Source of the DNA: DASUZB01 sp036377075
GTDB lineage: Bacteria; Actinomycetota; CALGFH01
Reading direction: 5' to 3'
Assembly (NCBI GenBank): GCA_036377075.1
Contig: DASUZB010000001.1
Span: 1-35,847 of the forward strand
Length of the DNA: 35,847 bases
The position numbers and the translations under genes were made by a program. Each line of letters starts with the position of its first letter. Position 1 is the stretch's first letter. The notes beneath the pieces are model-generated. The model was given only the letters and a program-made list of their open reading frames with translations. It was not told where the DNA came from and did no database searches. Below are positions 9,066-17,089 of this stretch, piece after piece.

Positions 9066-9482
9066 TCAGCCGCTGCTGGCGACGCCGTCGAGGTTGCGCC
9101 GGTGGCAGACCGCCCGCAGGGCGGCGACCAGCTCGGTGGTCGGGATCCCCTTGAGGAGGCCCGCGTGCGCGCCCGACTGGCGCAGGGCGCTGGCGAGCTG
9201 CAGGTCGCCGTCGCCGGTCCAGAGCACCACGACGGTCTCCGGGTACCGCCGCCGGATCGTCTGGGTGGCGAGGACACCGCCCATGCCGGGCATGCGCAGG
9301 TCCATCAGCACCACGTCGGGGTGGTAGGCGGCGGCCTGTGCCAAGGCCTGGGCTCCGTCGGCGGCCTCGCCGACCACGGTCAGCCCCTCGCGCTCGAGTG
9401 CCAAGGAAACGGATTCCCGCAGCGGCGCGCTGTCGTCGACGACCAGCACTCGCAGTGCGTCACCCGTGCTCGACTGCGTCAT
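9066..9482 (-). CDS. Receiver-only response regulator (NarL-type CheY-like domain)
   Basis: The product is 138 residues from the ATG at 9482, with GAGG six bases upstream. It carries a full receiver: acidic pair Asp16-Asp17, phospho-acceptor Asp61 in VVLMDLRMPGMGG, switch Thr89 and Lys111. The receiver resembles those of NarL/FixJ regulators, but the protein stops at the position where the linker to a LuxR-type HTH would begin. It therefore lacks a DNA-binding domain. No kinase gene is adjacent. It may act by protein-protein contact or be a trimmed NarL regulator. Confidence 0.85.
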   Translation of the reverse strand: MTQSSTGDALRVLVVDDSAPLRESVSLALEREGLTVVGEAADGAQALAQAAAYHPDVVLMDLRMPGMGGVLATQTIRRRYPETVVVLWTGDGDLQLASALRQSGAHAGLLKGIPTTELVAALRAVCHRRNLDGVASSG

Positions 9483-9536
9483 GGCCACCTCGGGGGGTCC
9501 GATGGCATGAACCGTGTCAACCCCTATGATCGTCCG

Positions 9537-9572
9537 TGCCAAGTGCGGATGCAACTGCCAGATGCCAAGTGC
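9537..9572. promoter_or_regulatory. Tandem near-identical 14-mers in a divergent promoter region
   Basis: TGCCAAGTGC occurs at 9537-9546 and again at 9563-9572. Four further bases are shared with one mismatch (TGCCAAGTGCGGAT, TGCCAAGTGCAGAT). The 26-base period places the copies on nearly the same helix face. They lie between the divergent response-regulator gene and the unknown gene starting at 9604, so a shared regulator site is plausible. Confidence 0.4.
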
Positions 9573-9603
9573 AGATAGCGGGCGTGTACCCTCTGGTTTC
9601 GGG

Positions 9604-10239
9604 ATGACCGACTGGACGAACCTCGCTTCGCTTGCCACGGCGGGTGGCACGCTGGTGCTGGCGGTGGCCACGTTCGCCTCGGTGCGCTCCGCCAACCGCG
9701 CCGCCCGCACCGCCGAGCGGGCGCTGCAGGTGGGCCTGCGGCCCCTGCCGATGCCCTCGCGCTTCGACGACCCCGTCGAGAAGATCATGTGGGGCGACGA
9801 GCACTGGGCGAAGGTCGGCGGGGGCCGGGCGGGCGTCGAGGTCGCCAACGGCAACATCTACCTGGCGATCCCGCTGCGCAACGTCGCCTCGGGCATCGCC
9901 ATCCTGCACGGCTGGCACGCCATCCCCGAACGGCCCGGCCCCGACCACCCGCACGGGGACCTGGAGGAGTTCCGCCCCCAGACCCGCGACCTGTACGTCC
10001 CGGGCGGCGACGTCGGCTACTGGCAGGCGGCCCTCAGGGATCCCGACGACGTCGTCTACAAGGCGATGCTCGACGCCATCGAGCAGCGCCAGCGCGTCGC
10101 CATCGAGCTGCTCTACAGCGACCACGAGGGCGGCCAGCGGGCGATCGGGCGCTTCGTGCTGAGCCCGCGTGACGGCGACGGCTCGTGGCTGTGCGGCATC
10201 ACCCGGGTCTGGAACCTCGACCGCCCGGACCCGCGCTAG
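9604..10239 (+). CDS. Membrane-anchored protein of unknown function
   Basis: The product is 211 residues from the ATG at 9604 (MTDWTNLASL). The open frame extends upstream to 9514, but that part lies in the regulatory repeats. Residues about 5-25 (LASLATAGGTLVLAVATFAS) form one membrane helix. A basic stretch SANRAARTAERAL follows, then a soluble domain of beta character (NIYLAIPLRNVASGIAILHGWH near 98-119). Similar N-terminal anchor plus beta-domain proteins are common hypotheticals in actinobacteria; I recognise no catalytic motif. Its stop codon shares the bases CTAG with the stop of the convergent aminotransferase gene. Confidence 0.75.
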   Translation: MTDWTNLASLATAGGTLVLAVATFASVRSANRAARTAERALQVGLRPLPMPSRFDDPVEKIMWGDEHWAKVGGGRAGVEVANGNIYLAIPLRNVASGIAILHGWHAIPERPGPDHPHGDLEEFRPQTRDLYVPGGDVGYWQAALRDPDDVVYKAMLDAIEQRQRVAIELLYSDHEGGQRAIGRFVLSPRDGDGSWLCGITRVWNLDRPDPR

Positions 10240-11411
10240 CCGGCCAGGACCTCCTCCCGCACCACCCGGTCGATGGCGTCGAGCGCCTCGCGGATCCGCT
10301 CGACCGAGTTGGCGTACGAGAAGCGCAGGTAGCCCTCGCCGTGGGCGCCGAAGGCGGTACCGGGCAGGCAGGCGACCCCGCCGCCGGCCAGCAGCAGCTC
10401 CGCGAGCCGCCCGGCGGGCAGCCCCAGCTCGCGGACCCGCGGGAAGACGTAGAAGGCCCCGCCAGGCTCCAGGCAGGAGAACCCCTCGATGCGGTTCAGC
10501 CCCTCCACGATCACGTCGCGCCGCTGCCGGAACGCCGCCACCATCCGCTCGACCGGCTCCCACGGCCCCTCCAGCGCCGCGATCGCCGCGTACTGGCTGA
10601 ACGCGGAGGTGCACGAGACCGAGTTGATCACCAGGCGGGTCACCGGCTCGACCAGCGGCGCCGGCAGCACCCCGAAGCCCAACCGCCAGCCGGTCATGGC
10701 GAAGCTCTTCGACCACCCGTCCAGCAGCACCGTCCGCTCCGCCATCCCGTCGACCGACAGGACGCTGGCGTGCTCGCCGCCGTAGCGGATGGCCGCGTAG
10801 ACCTCGTCGCTCAGCACCACCAGGTCGTGCGCCAGCGCCACCCGCGCGATCGCCTCGACGTCGTCCTTGGTCAGCGCGCTGCCGCAAGGGTTGTGGGGCG
10901 AGTTCAGGATCAGCAGCCTGGTGCGGTCGCTCACCAGCGAGGCGAGCTCCTCGGGGTCGACGCGGAAGCCGTGCTCCTCCCTCAGGGGCAGCGGGACCGG
11001 CCGGGCGCCGGCGAAGGCGGCGATCGACTCGTACATCGGGAACCCCGGGTCGGGATAGATGACCTCGTCGCCCTCCTGGCACAGCGCCATGATGGTGAAG
11101 AACATGATCGGCTTCGCCCCGGGCGTCACCACCACCAGGTCGGGGCTGGTGCGCAGCCGCCCGGTCCGCTCCAGGTACGCGGCCACGGCCTCGCGCAGCT
11201 CGAGGATCCCCGGCGCCGGAACGTAGTGGGTGTGCCCCGCGGCGAGCGCCCGGTTGGCGGCCTCGACCACGTGCGGCGGCGTGTCGAAGTCCGGCTCGCC
11301 GATCTCCAGGTGGACGACCTTCGCGCCGGCGTGCTCGAGCGCCCGCGCGCGGGCGAGCACCTCGAAGGCCGACTCCGTCCCCAGCCGCGCCATCCGGTCG
11401 GCGAGCCTCAT
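10236..11411 (-). CDS. Class I/II PLP-dependent aminotransferase (aspartate aminotransferase-like)
   Basis: The product is 391 residues from the ATG at 11411, preceded by AAGGGGTGACCGGC; the frame continues upstream to 11471 without a ribosome site. It is a fold-type I enzyme with VHLEIGEPDFDTP at the N-terminus, NSPHNPCG (Asn174) and SDEVYAAIRYGG (Asp202, Tyr205). Residues 231-246, DGWSKSFAMTGWRLGF, include the PLP Schiff-base lysine Lys235. A conserved arginine for the substrate carboxylate is near the C-terminus (YLRFSYANS). It transfers amino groups between amino acids and 2-oxoacids in the cytoplasm. The substrate (aspartate, alanine, aromatic or other) cannot be fixed, and the gene has no pathway neighbours. 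Confidence 0.88.
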   Translation of the reverse strand: MRLADRMARLGTESAFEVLARARALEHAGAKVVHLEIGEPDFDTPPHVVEAANRALAAGHTHYVPAPGILELREAVAAYLERTGRLRTSPDLVVVTPGAKPIMFFTIMALCQEGDEVIYPDPGFPMYESIAAFAGARPVPLPLREEHGFRVDPEELASLVSDRTRLLILNSPHNPCGSALTKDDVEAIARVALAHDLVVLSDEVYAAIRYGGEHASVLSVDGMAERTVLLDGWSKSFAMTGWRLGFGVLPAPLVEPVTRLVINSVSCTSAFSQYAAIAALEGPWEPVERMVAAFRQRRDVIVEGLNRIEGFSCLEPGGAFYVFPRVRELGLPAGRLAELLLAGGGVACLPGTAFGAHGEGYLRFSYANSVERIREALDAIDRVVREEVLAG

Positions 11412-11486
11412 GCCGGTCACCCCTTGCCGTGGGTCGCGTGGTGTCGCCCCCGCGGATCCGGGGCAAGACACCTCGTGGGAGGTGCC

Positions 11487-11546
11487 ATGGAGCGTAGACG
11501 CCGCACGCTGACGTTGGCCACCTTCGTCTGGCCCGCCGGGCGGTGA
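11487..11546 (+). CDS. Possible 19-residue small ORF with a strong ribosome site
   Basis: An ATG at 11487 follows GGGAGGTGCC, a strong ribosome site, and opens a 19-codon frame encoding MERRRRTLTLATFVWPAGR. It lies on the plus strand in the 159-base gap between two minus-strand genes, with no plus-strand gene downstream. It could be a real small basic peptide or a chance match. No homologue is recognised. Confidence 0.25.
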   Translation: MERRRRTLTLATFVWPAGR

Positions 11547-11570
11547 GCGCCTCCCCGCGCGCCGGGTCGG

Positions 11571-12113
11571 CTAGCCGCTCGGCGCCACCGCTGCGACCGC
11601 GCGCCGTAGCTGGTTGAGGTGCGCGAGGTCGTGCCCGGCGACCTTGTCGATCATGCGGCGGACGTCCTCGCCGCCCTGCTCGCCGTGGACGGCGATACGC
11701 CGCAGTTCCGCCTCGCCGAGGCTGCGCAGCAGCGCCAGGTTCGCCTCCCGCAGCGCCGCGAACGCGTCCAGCAGCCGCGGCGGGGCCGGGCGGGCCAGCC
11801 GCGACCACGCCTTCTCGTCGTAGCCGGGATAGGCGGGCTCCTCCTCGGTGAGCGCCAGGCGCCAGCGGAAGCCGTACACCACGTCGACGTCCAGCAGGTG
11901 GCCGACGACCTGCAGCGCGCTCCACTCGCCCGGCGCCATCGGCGCGGTCCACGCCCGCCCGTCCAGCTCCTGGCAGCAGCGCCTCGCCTCCGCCGGGGTC
12001 CGCTCCAGGACCGCCAGCGGGTCGCGGCCTCCGAGGGTGCGCAGCAGCGCGGCCACGTACTCGGCCGGCTGGCTGGCGGCGTCGGGGATGGCGATCGGTT
12101 CGATGGTGGCCAC
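11571..12113 (-). CDS. DinB/DUF664-fold putative metal-dependent protein
   Basis: The product is 180 residues from the GTG at 12113 (GGAGGGACACC upstream). It is a four-helix DinB-like protein with the usual metal-binding histidine triad: His72 in VVGHLLDVD, and His161 and His165 in AGHDLAHLNQL. The family includes mycothiol- and bacillithiol-dependent S-transferases and many uncharacterised stress proteins. It lies 10 bases after the rhodanese gene on the same strand, so the two are probably co-transcribed. Link to thiol or sulfur chemistry through its neighbour is inference. Confidence 0.82.
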   Translation of the reverse strand: MATIEPIAIPDAASQPAEYVAALLRTLGGRDPLAVLERTPAEARRCCQELDGRAWTAPMAPGEWSALQVVGHLLDVDVVYGFRWRLALTEEEPAYPGYDEKAWSRLARPAPPRLLDAFAALREANLALLRSLGEAELRRIAVHGEQGGEDVRRMIDKVAGHDLAHLNQLRRAVAAVAPSG

Positions 12114-12123
12114 GGTGTCCCTC

Positions 12124-12576
12124 CTACCCGACCAGGCCCCAGTCGGACGGCTTCCCCTCGCCCTTGGCCACCGGGCGCCTGCCCTCGGTGGGATGGCCCT
12201 CGCGGATCCAGTACTCCAGCCCGCCGATCATCTCCTTCACCTGCCTACCGAGGGCCGCCAGGCGGTAGGCGCCCTTGGTGGCGGCGTTGCACGACGGCCC
12301 CCAGCAGTAGGTGACGACCAGCCCCTCGGGCAGCTCGCGCGCCCGCGCCTGGTCGATCTCGGCCCACGGCAGGCTGATCGCGCCGGGCAGGTGCGTCTTC
12401 TCGTAGCTGGCGGCGGGCCGGCAGTCCACGATCACGAGGTCCGCCTGCCCGTCCTCGATCGCGCGCCAGACGTCCGCCGGGTCGGTCTCGAACGCCAACC
12501 GTCCCGCGAAGTGCTCGCGGGCGCGCTCGACAGCGGCTGCGGGAACGTCGGTGACCAGTGAGCCGCTGGTCGTCAT
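12124..12576 (-). CDS. Single-domain rhodanese-like sulfurtransferase
   Basis: The product is 150 residues from the ATG at 12576, with AGGAGGAGACGACAG directly upstream. The rhodanese fold shows VDCRPAASYEKTHLPGAISLP (near 50-70) and the active-site loop YCWGPSCNAATKGA, with Cys91 as probable persulfide carrier and a second Cys96 in the loop. Enzymes of this kind move sulfane sulfur to thiol acceptors. It starts 88 bases after the damaged AraC gene and is followed closely by the DinB-fold gene. An AraC regulator next to a rhodanese gene suggests local control. Confidence 0.88.
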   Translation of the reverse strand: MTTSGSLVTDVPAAAVERAREHFAGRLAFETDPADVWRAIEDGQADLVIVDCRPAASYEKTHLPGAISLPWAEIDQARARELPEGLVVTYCWGPSCNAATKGAYRLAALGRQVKEMIGGLEYWIREGHPTEGRRPVAKGEGKPSDWGLVG

Positions 12577-12664
12577 CTGTCGTCTCCTCCTGGTGGTCGC
12601 GGGGGGCCGGTGCGTGGGCCCGTCCAGGCTGGCAGCCCACCGGGCCGCTGGCTTGAACGAAATT

Positions 12665-13329
12665 TCAGGCGCGCGCCGCGCGGCGGTAGGCGCCGGGCGG
12701 GACGCCGACCACGGACTTGAACACCCGGTTGAAGTGGCTCTGGTCGGCGAAGCCCAGCTCAGCGGCGAGCGTGGCGAGGTCGGTGGCGAGGTCGGCGCCG
12801 CGCAGGCGGCGCCGGGCGAGCTGGATGCGGCGCTGGAGCTGGTAGCGGTGCGGCGGCATGCCATAGGCGCCTTGGAAGGCGCGCACATGGCGTAGCGGCG
12901 CAGCAGCATGCCCAGCGCACCGAGCAGGGCCGTCTCCCCGGCCAGCGGGTCGTCCCCGGCGGCGAGGCGCCGGTGGGCGGTCCGCAACGCCGCCGCGGCG
13001 GCGGCGTCGCTGACGACGTTGCGCTCGAAGCGGGCGTCGTCGAGCCCGAAGCTGCCGGCGACCAGGCTCCGGGTCGGGTAGACGGCGCGGTAGGCGAAGC
13101 CCGCCCGGTCGTGGCCGGCGCCGTCGTGCGCCTCGCCCGGGCCGATCATCACCAGGTCCCCAGGACGGGCGAGCCAGCGGTCGCGGCCCACCCGCAGCCG
13201 CTCGACGCCGTCCTCGACCACCGCGAGCACGAGCGAGTCGTGGGCGTGCATGCCGAAGCGGTGCTCGACGAACCGTGCCTCGAGCAGCTCGTAGTCCCGA
13301 TAGCGCAACAGGCGGGCTGCGTCGGTCAT
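12665..13329 (-). pseudogene. AraC-family regulator lacking its first HTH, with frame break
   Basis: The 5' part (from the ATG at 13329, or 13341) encodes an AraC-type cupin sensor domain: VEHRFGMHAHDS, RPGDLVMIGPGEAHDG, ending ALGMLLRRYA. At about 12886 coding sense moves to another frame reading HVRAFQGAYGMPPHRYQLQRRI, then GFADQSHFNRVFKSVVGVPP. This is the end of the first and all of the second HTH of an AraC DNA-binding domain. About 40 residues that should link the two, including the first HTH helices, are absent. The lesion is therefore a deletion that is not a multiple of three. As sequenced, translation from the start runs out of frame into the rhodanese gene, so no functional regulator is made. 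Confidence 0.75.
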
Positions 13330-13446
13330 GGCGTCACCCATCCGTCGAGGGAGCTCGATCCCAGGCTAGCCGCGCGGCGCGGGCTTGACCCACTTGCACC
13401 CGGGCGCATACTCCGGGTAGCAGCCTGCACGACGTACGGGGACGCG

Positions 13447-13875
13447 ATGGGTGAGCAGCCGCTCCAGGCCGGCCGGGACGAGGCGGTGGTGGCCGCGCTC
13501 GGGCTGGTCAACCGCGTGATCCAGCTCGACCCGGCGGCCGAGGGGTTCCTGCGGCAGTGCCGCACCGGCGTGGGGGTGAGCGGGCTCGCCGCCGAGGGCC
13601 GCCGGCTCTGCGGCGTCTACCAGGAGCTCGGCACCGGGCTCGCCGACCTTGGTGTACCGGGCCCGACCGCGGCGGCGATCGCTTGCATCGTCGCGCACCA
13701 CCTGCGCCTGCTGCGCACCGCGCTCGACCTGATCTACCGGCCGCAGACCGAGGCGCTCACCAGGCAGCGGCTGCGCCTGGAGGGGCTCGGCGGCACCGCC
13801 GAGCGGCTGGTGGTGCTGCGCGACCGGCTCGCGGGGGAGGTGGCCGCCGAGGCGCTCGACCCGCTGGCGGGCTGA
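13447..13875 (+). CDS. Small helical protein of unknown function
   Basis: The product is 142 residues from the ATG at 13447 (GGGGACGCG upstream). The frame is open far upstream, but only because it runs opposite the AraC gene. The product is predicted to be mostly helical and soluble, with a His-His pair in CIVAHHLRLLRTALDLIY and a basic/acidic C-terminal helix. I recognise no family. It precedes the molybdenum oxidoreductase gene by about 100 bases on the same strand and may share its transcript. Confidence 0.65.
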   Translation: MGEQPLQAGRDEAVVAALGLVNRVIQLDPAAEGFLRQCRTGVGVSGLAAEGRRLCGVYQELGTGLADLGVPGPTAAAIACIVAHHLRLLRTALDLIYRPQTEALTRQRLRLEGLGGTAERLVVLRDRLAGEVAAEALDPLAG

Positions 13876-13977
13876 GCGCGGCGGCGCGGTCTCCGGGCGG
13901 GGCCGCCCGAGTTTCCGCTACAACTGGTCCGGGCAAGGCTGGGTTTGCCGGCTCGTGCGACCGGGAGGGAGCCAGCG

Positions 13978-16224
13978 GTGGCCAGGACGGAGAAGCGATT
14001 CGACCCGGGCATCTGGGCGAGCCGGAAGCCGTTCGGGATCGGGGAGCAGAAGCCCAACAACTACTTCGAGCTCTGGCGCGCGTTCCGCGAGAACCGGGAC
14101 AACGCCGCCTACGCCTGGCGCATCCTCACCCAGGGAACCTGCGACGGCTGCTCGCTCGGCACCAAGGGGATGCGGGACTGGACCACCGACGAGGTCCACC
14201 TCTGCAACGTCCGCCTGCGGTTGCTGCGGCTGAACACCATGCCGGCGTTCGACCCCGGCCTGCTGGCCGACGTCGCCCCCCTCGAGGGAAAGCCCGGCGG
14301 CGAGCTGCGTGACCTCGGCCGCATCCCGTACCCGATGGTGCGCCGCAGGGGCGAGCCAGGCTTCACCCGGGTCGGCTGGGACGAGGCGCTCGACTTGGTC
14401 GCCGAGCGCATCCGCGCGAGCTCGCCCGACCGCCTCGGCGTCTACCTGACCAGCCGCGGCGTGCCCAACGAGAACTACTTCGCCGCGCAGAAGGCCGTGC
14501 GGGCGATGGGCACCAACTCGATCGACAACGCCGCCCGCGTGTGCCACTCGCCGAGCACGTTCGGCCTCAAGGGCTCGGTCGGCGTGGCCGCGACCACCTG
14601 CTCCTACAGCGACTGGATCGGCAGCGACCTGGTGGTGTTCGTCGGCTCGAACGTGGCCAACAACCAGCCGGTCGCGATGAAGTACCTGTACCACGCGAAG
14701 AAGGCCGGCACCAAGGTGGTGGTGGTCAACAGCTACCGCGAGCCGGGCATGGAACGGTACTGGGTGCCGAGCAACGTCGAGAGCGCCGTGTTCGGCACCA
14801 AGGTCACCGACCGCTTCTTCATGGTCAACGTCGGCGGCGACGTCGCGTTCCTCAACGGGGCGCTCAAGGCGATGCTCGCCAACGGCTGGATCGACCAGGA
14901 CTTCGTCGCCGACCACACGGTCGGCTTCGACCAGGTGCGGGCCGCCCTCGACGAGCAGCCCTTCGAGGAGCTCGAGGTGCAGGCCGGCGTGCCGCGCAGC
15001 GAGATGGAGGCGTTCGCGCGCCTGCTCGGCGAGGCCCGCACCGCCGTGCTGGTCTGGAGCATGGGCATCACCCAGCACCAGTTCGGCGAGGACAACGTCC
15101 GCGCGATCATCAACCTCGGCCTCACCAAGGGCTTCGTCGGCCGCGACAAGTGCGGCCTGATGCCGATCAGGGGCCATTCCGGGGTCCAGGGCGGCGCCGA
15201 GATGGGGGCGTACTCGACCGTGCTGCCCGGCGGCCTGCCGCTCAACGAGGAGAACGCGGCCCGCTTCAGCGAGCTGTGGGGCTTCAAGGTGGAGGCGACC
15301 AAGGGCCTGACCGCCCCGGAGATGCTCGACGCGGCCCACGACGGCAAGCTCGACGTGCTGGTCAGCTCCGGCGGCAACTTCCGCGAGGTGCTGCCCGACC
15401 CGGCGTACGTGGACGAGGCGATGGCCCGTATCCCACTGCGCGTCCACGTCGACATCGTCCTGTCCAGCCAGATGCTCACCGAAGCGGCCGACACCGTGGT
15501 GCTGCTGCCGGCGCAGACCCGCTACGAGATGGTCGGCGGGGTCACCGAGACCTCGACCGAGCGGCGGGTCATCTTCAGCCCGGAGATCCCCGGCCCGCGC
15601 ATCGGCGAGGCGCGCCCCGAGTGGGAGGTCTTCGCCGACCTCGCCAAGCGGGTCCGCCCGGACCTCGCCGACCTGGTCCACTACGCCGGCACGGCCGGCA
15701 TCCGCGCCGACATCGCCCGCTCGATCCCGTTCTACGACGGCATCCAGCGGCTCGCTGCCTTCGGCGACCAGTTCCAGTACGGCGGTCCGCACCTGGCCGC
15801 CGGCTGGAAGTTCCCCACCCCGGACGGCAAGGCGCACTGGTCGGTGGTGAAGCCGCCGCGGATCGACCTGCCCGAGGGGTCGTTCATGGTCGCCACCCGT
15901 CGCGGCAAGCAGTTCAACAGCATGGTCCACGAGCGCACCGACGCCCTCACCGGCGCCGCTCGCGAGGCCGTGCTGATCAGCCTCGCCGACGCCCAGCGGC
16001 TCGGCCTCGCCGACGGCGACGAGGTGCTGCTGCGCAGCACCACCGGCGAGTTCCGCGGCCGCGCCCTGATCGCCCCGGTGACCCCGGGCAACCTGCAGGT
16101 CCACTGGCCGGAGGCCGAGGGGCTGATCGACCGCCGGCGGCGCTCGCCGCAGGCGGGCATCCCCGACTACAACGCCGTCGCCACCTTGGAGAAGCTCGGC
16201 GCGGCCGAGCCGGCGGGGGTCTGA
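13978..16224 (+). CDS. FdhF/YdeP-family molybdopterin oxidoreductase
   Basis: The product is 748 residues from the GTG at 13978, with GGGAGGGA upstream. It belongs to the FdhF/YdeP branch of the molybdopterin (MopB) family, marked by GTCDGCSLGTKGMRDW (Cys55, Cys58) and Cys76 near the N-terminus, and a molybdopterin dinucleotide-binding C-terminal domain (RRGKQFNSMVHE). In AARVCHSPSTFGL, Cys189 occupies the place of the selenocysteine of formate dehydrogenases. E. coli YdeP is linked to acid resistance; the reaction of most members is unknown. The stop is one base before fdhD, which is needed to sulfurate formate dehydrogenase cofactors, so an active Mo or W cofactor is expected. Confidence 0.88.
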   Translation: MARTEKRFDPGIWASRKPFGIGEQKPNNYFELWRAFRENRDNAAYAWRILTQGTCDGCSLGTKGMRDWTTDEVHLCNVRLRLLRLNTMPAFDPGLLADVAPLEGKPGGELRDLGRIPYPMVRRRGEPGFTRVGWDEALDLVAERIRASSPDRLGVYLTSRGVPNENYFAAQKAVRAMGTNSIDNAARVCHSPSTFGLKGSVGVAATTCSYSDWIGSDLVVFVGSNVANNQPVAMKYLYHAKKAGTKVVVVNSYREPGMERYWVPSNVESAVFGTKVTDRFFMVNVGGDVAFLNGALKAMLANGWIDQDFVADHTVGFDQVRAALDEQPFEELEVQAGVPRSEMEAFARLLGEARTAVLVWSMGITQHQFGEDNVRAIINLGLTKGFVGRDKCGLMPIRGHSGVQGGAEMGAYSTVLPGGLPLNEENAARFSELWGFKVEATKGLTAPEMLDAAHDGKLDVLVSSGGNFREVLPDPAYVDEAMARIPLRVHVDIVLSSQMLTEAADTVVLLPAQTRYEMVGGVTETSTERRVIFSPEIPGPRIGEARPEWEVFADLAKRVRPDLADLVHYAGTAGIRADIARSIPFYDGIQRLAAFGDQFQYGGPHLAAGWKFPTPDGKAHWSVVKPPRIDLPEGSFMVATRRGKQFNSMVHERTDALTGAAREAVLISLADAQRLGLADGDEVLLRSTTGEFRGRALIAPVTPGNLQVHWPEAEGLIDRRRRSPQAGIPDYNAVATLEKLGAAEPAGV

Positions 16225-16225
16225 G

Positions 16226-17089
16226 GTGCCGGCGCGGCCAGGCAGCAAGACCAGGACGCGGATCCTGGCGGTCGACGACGGCGGGCGCAGCGTCCGCTCC
16301 GACTTCCTGGCCACCGAGGAGCCGCTCGAGGTCCGCCTCGTCGCCGGCGGCAAGACGGCGACCGTGGCGGTCACCATGCGCACCCCCGGCGCGGACTTCG
16401 AGCTGGCGGCCGGGTTCCTGTACGGCGAGGGCGTGGTCGGCGTGCGTGAGGACGTCGCCCGCATCAGCTACTGCACCGACCCGGACGTCGACGCCGAGCA
16501 GCAGTACAACATCGTCAACGTCGGGCTCGCCGCGGCCGCCATGCCCGACCTGCACGCGCTCGAGCGCCACTTCATGACCTCGAGCGCCTGCGGCGTCTGC
16601 GGCAAGGCGAGCTTGGACGCCCTGGAGGTGCGCGGCTGCCCGGTGGTGCCGCCCGGCCCCAGCATCGACCCGGCCGTGCTGCCGCGGCTCCCGGAGGCGC
16701 TGCGGCGGCGGCAGGGCCTGTTCGAGTCGACCGGCGGGCTGCACGCCGCCGGCCTGTTCGAGTCGACCGGTGAGCTGGTCGCCCTGCGCGAGGACGTCGG
16801 CAGGCACAACGCGGTCGACAAGCTGGTCGGCTGGGCGCTGCTCGACGGCCGCCTGCCGCTGCGCGACCACCTGCTGATGGTCAGCGGGCGCTCCAGCTAC
16901 GAGATCCTGCAGAAGGCCCTCGTGGCCGGCATCCCGGTGGTCTGCGCCGTGTCGGCGCCGTCGAGCCTCGCGGTCGACCTGGCGCGCCGCTTCGGCATGA
17001 CGCTCGTCGGGTTCCTGCGCGGCGAGCGCTTCAACGTCTACGCCGGCGAGGAGCGGCTCGGCCTGCCTGCCATCAGAACTGGGCGCTGA
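16226..17089 (+). CDS. fdhD: Formate dehydrogenase accessory sulfurtransferase FdhD
   Basis: The product is 287 residues from the GTG at 16226. FdhD carries sulfur from a cysteine desulfurase to the bis-MGD cofactor of formate dehydrogenases. The signature Cys pair is SSACGVCGKAS (Cys122, Cys125). The nucleotide/cofactor-binding segment ALREDVGRHNAVDKLVG and the C-terminal SGRSSYEILQKAL and GFLRGERFNVY are canonical. Length is usual. It follows the YdeP-type gene by one base. Its 3' end overlaps the convergent nrfD gene by 17 bases. A 20-base direct repeat lies inside (16715-16734 and 16751-16770). Confidence 0.95.
   Translation: MPARPGSKTRTRILAVDDGGRSVRSDFLATEEPLEVRLVAGGKTATVAVTMRTPGADFELAAGFLYGEGVVGVREDVARISYCTDPDVDAEQQYNIVNVGLAAAAMPDLHALERHFMTSSACGVCGKASLDALEVRGCPVVPPGPSIDPAVLPRLPEALRRRQGLFESTGGLHAAGLFESTGELVALREDVGRHNAVDKLVGWALLDGRLPLRDHLLMVSGRSSYEILQKALVAGIPVVCAVSAPSSLAVDLARRFGMTLVGFLRGERFNVYAGEERLGLPAIRTGR

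Noticed and set aside
10185..11546. 453-residue plus-strand open frame
   Set aside because: Runs opposite the aminotransferase with its conserved PLP motifs and has a biased Arg/Gln/Pro/His composition.
12124..13341. 405-residue AraC-rhodanese fusion protein
   Set aside because: The join is made by the frame break in the AraC gene; the rhodanese has its own ATG and strong ribosome site at 12576.
12973..13875. Long upstream extension (to 12973) of the small helical protein
   Set aside because: The extension is antisense to the AraC sensor domain; the ATG at 13447 fits the coding boundary.
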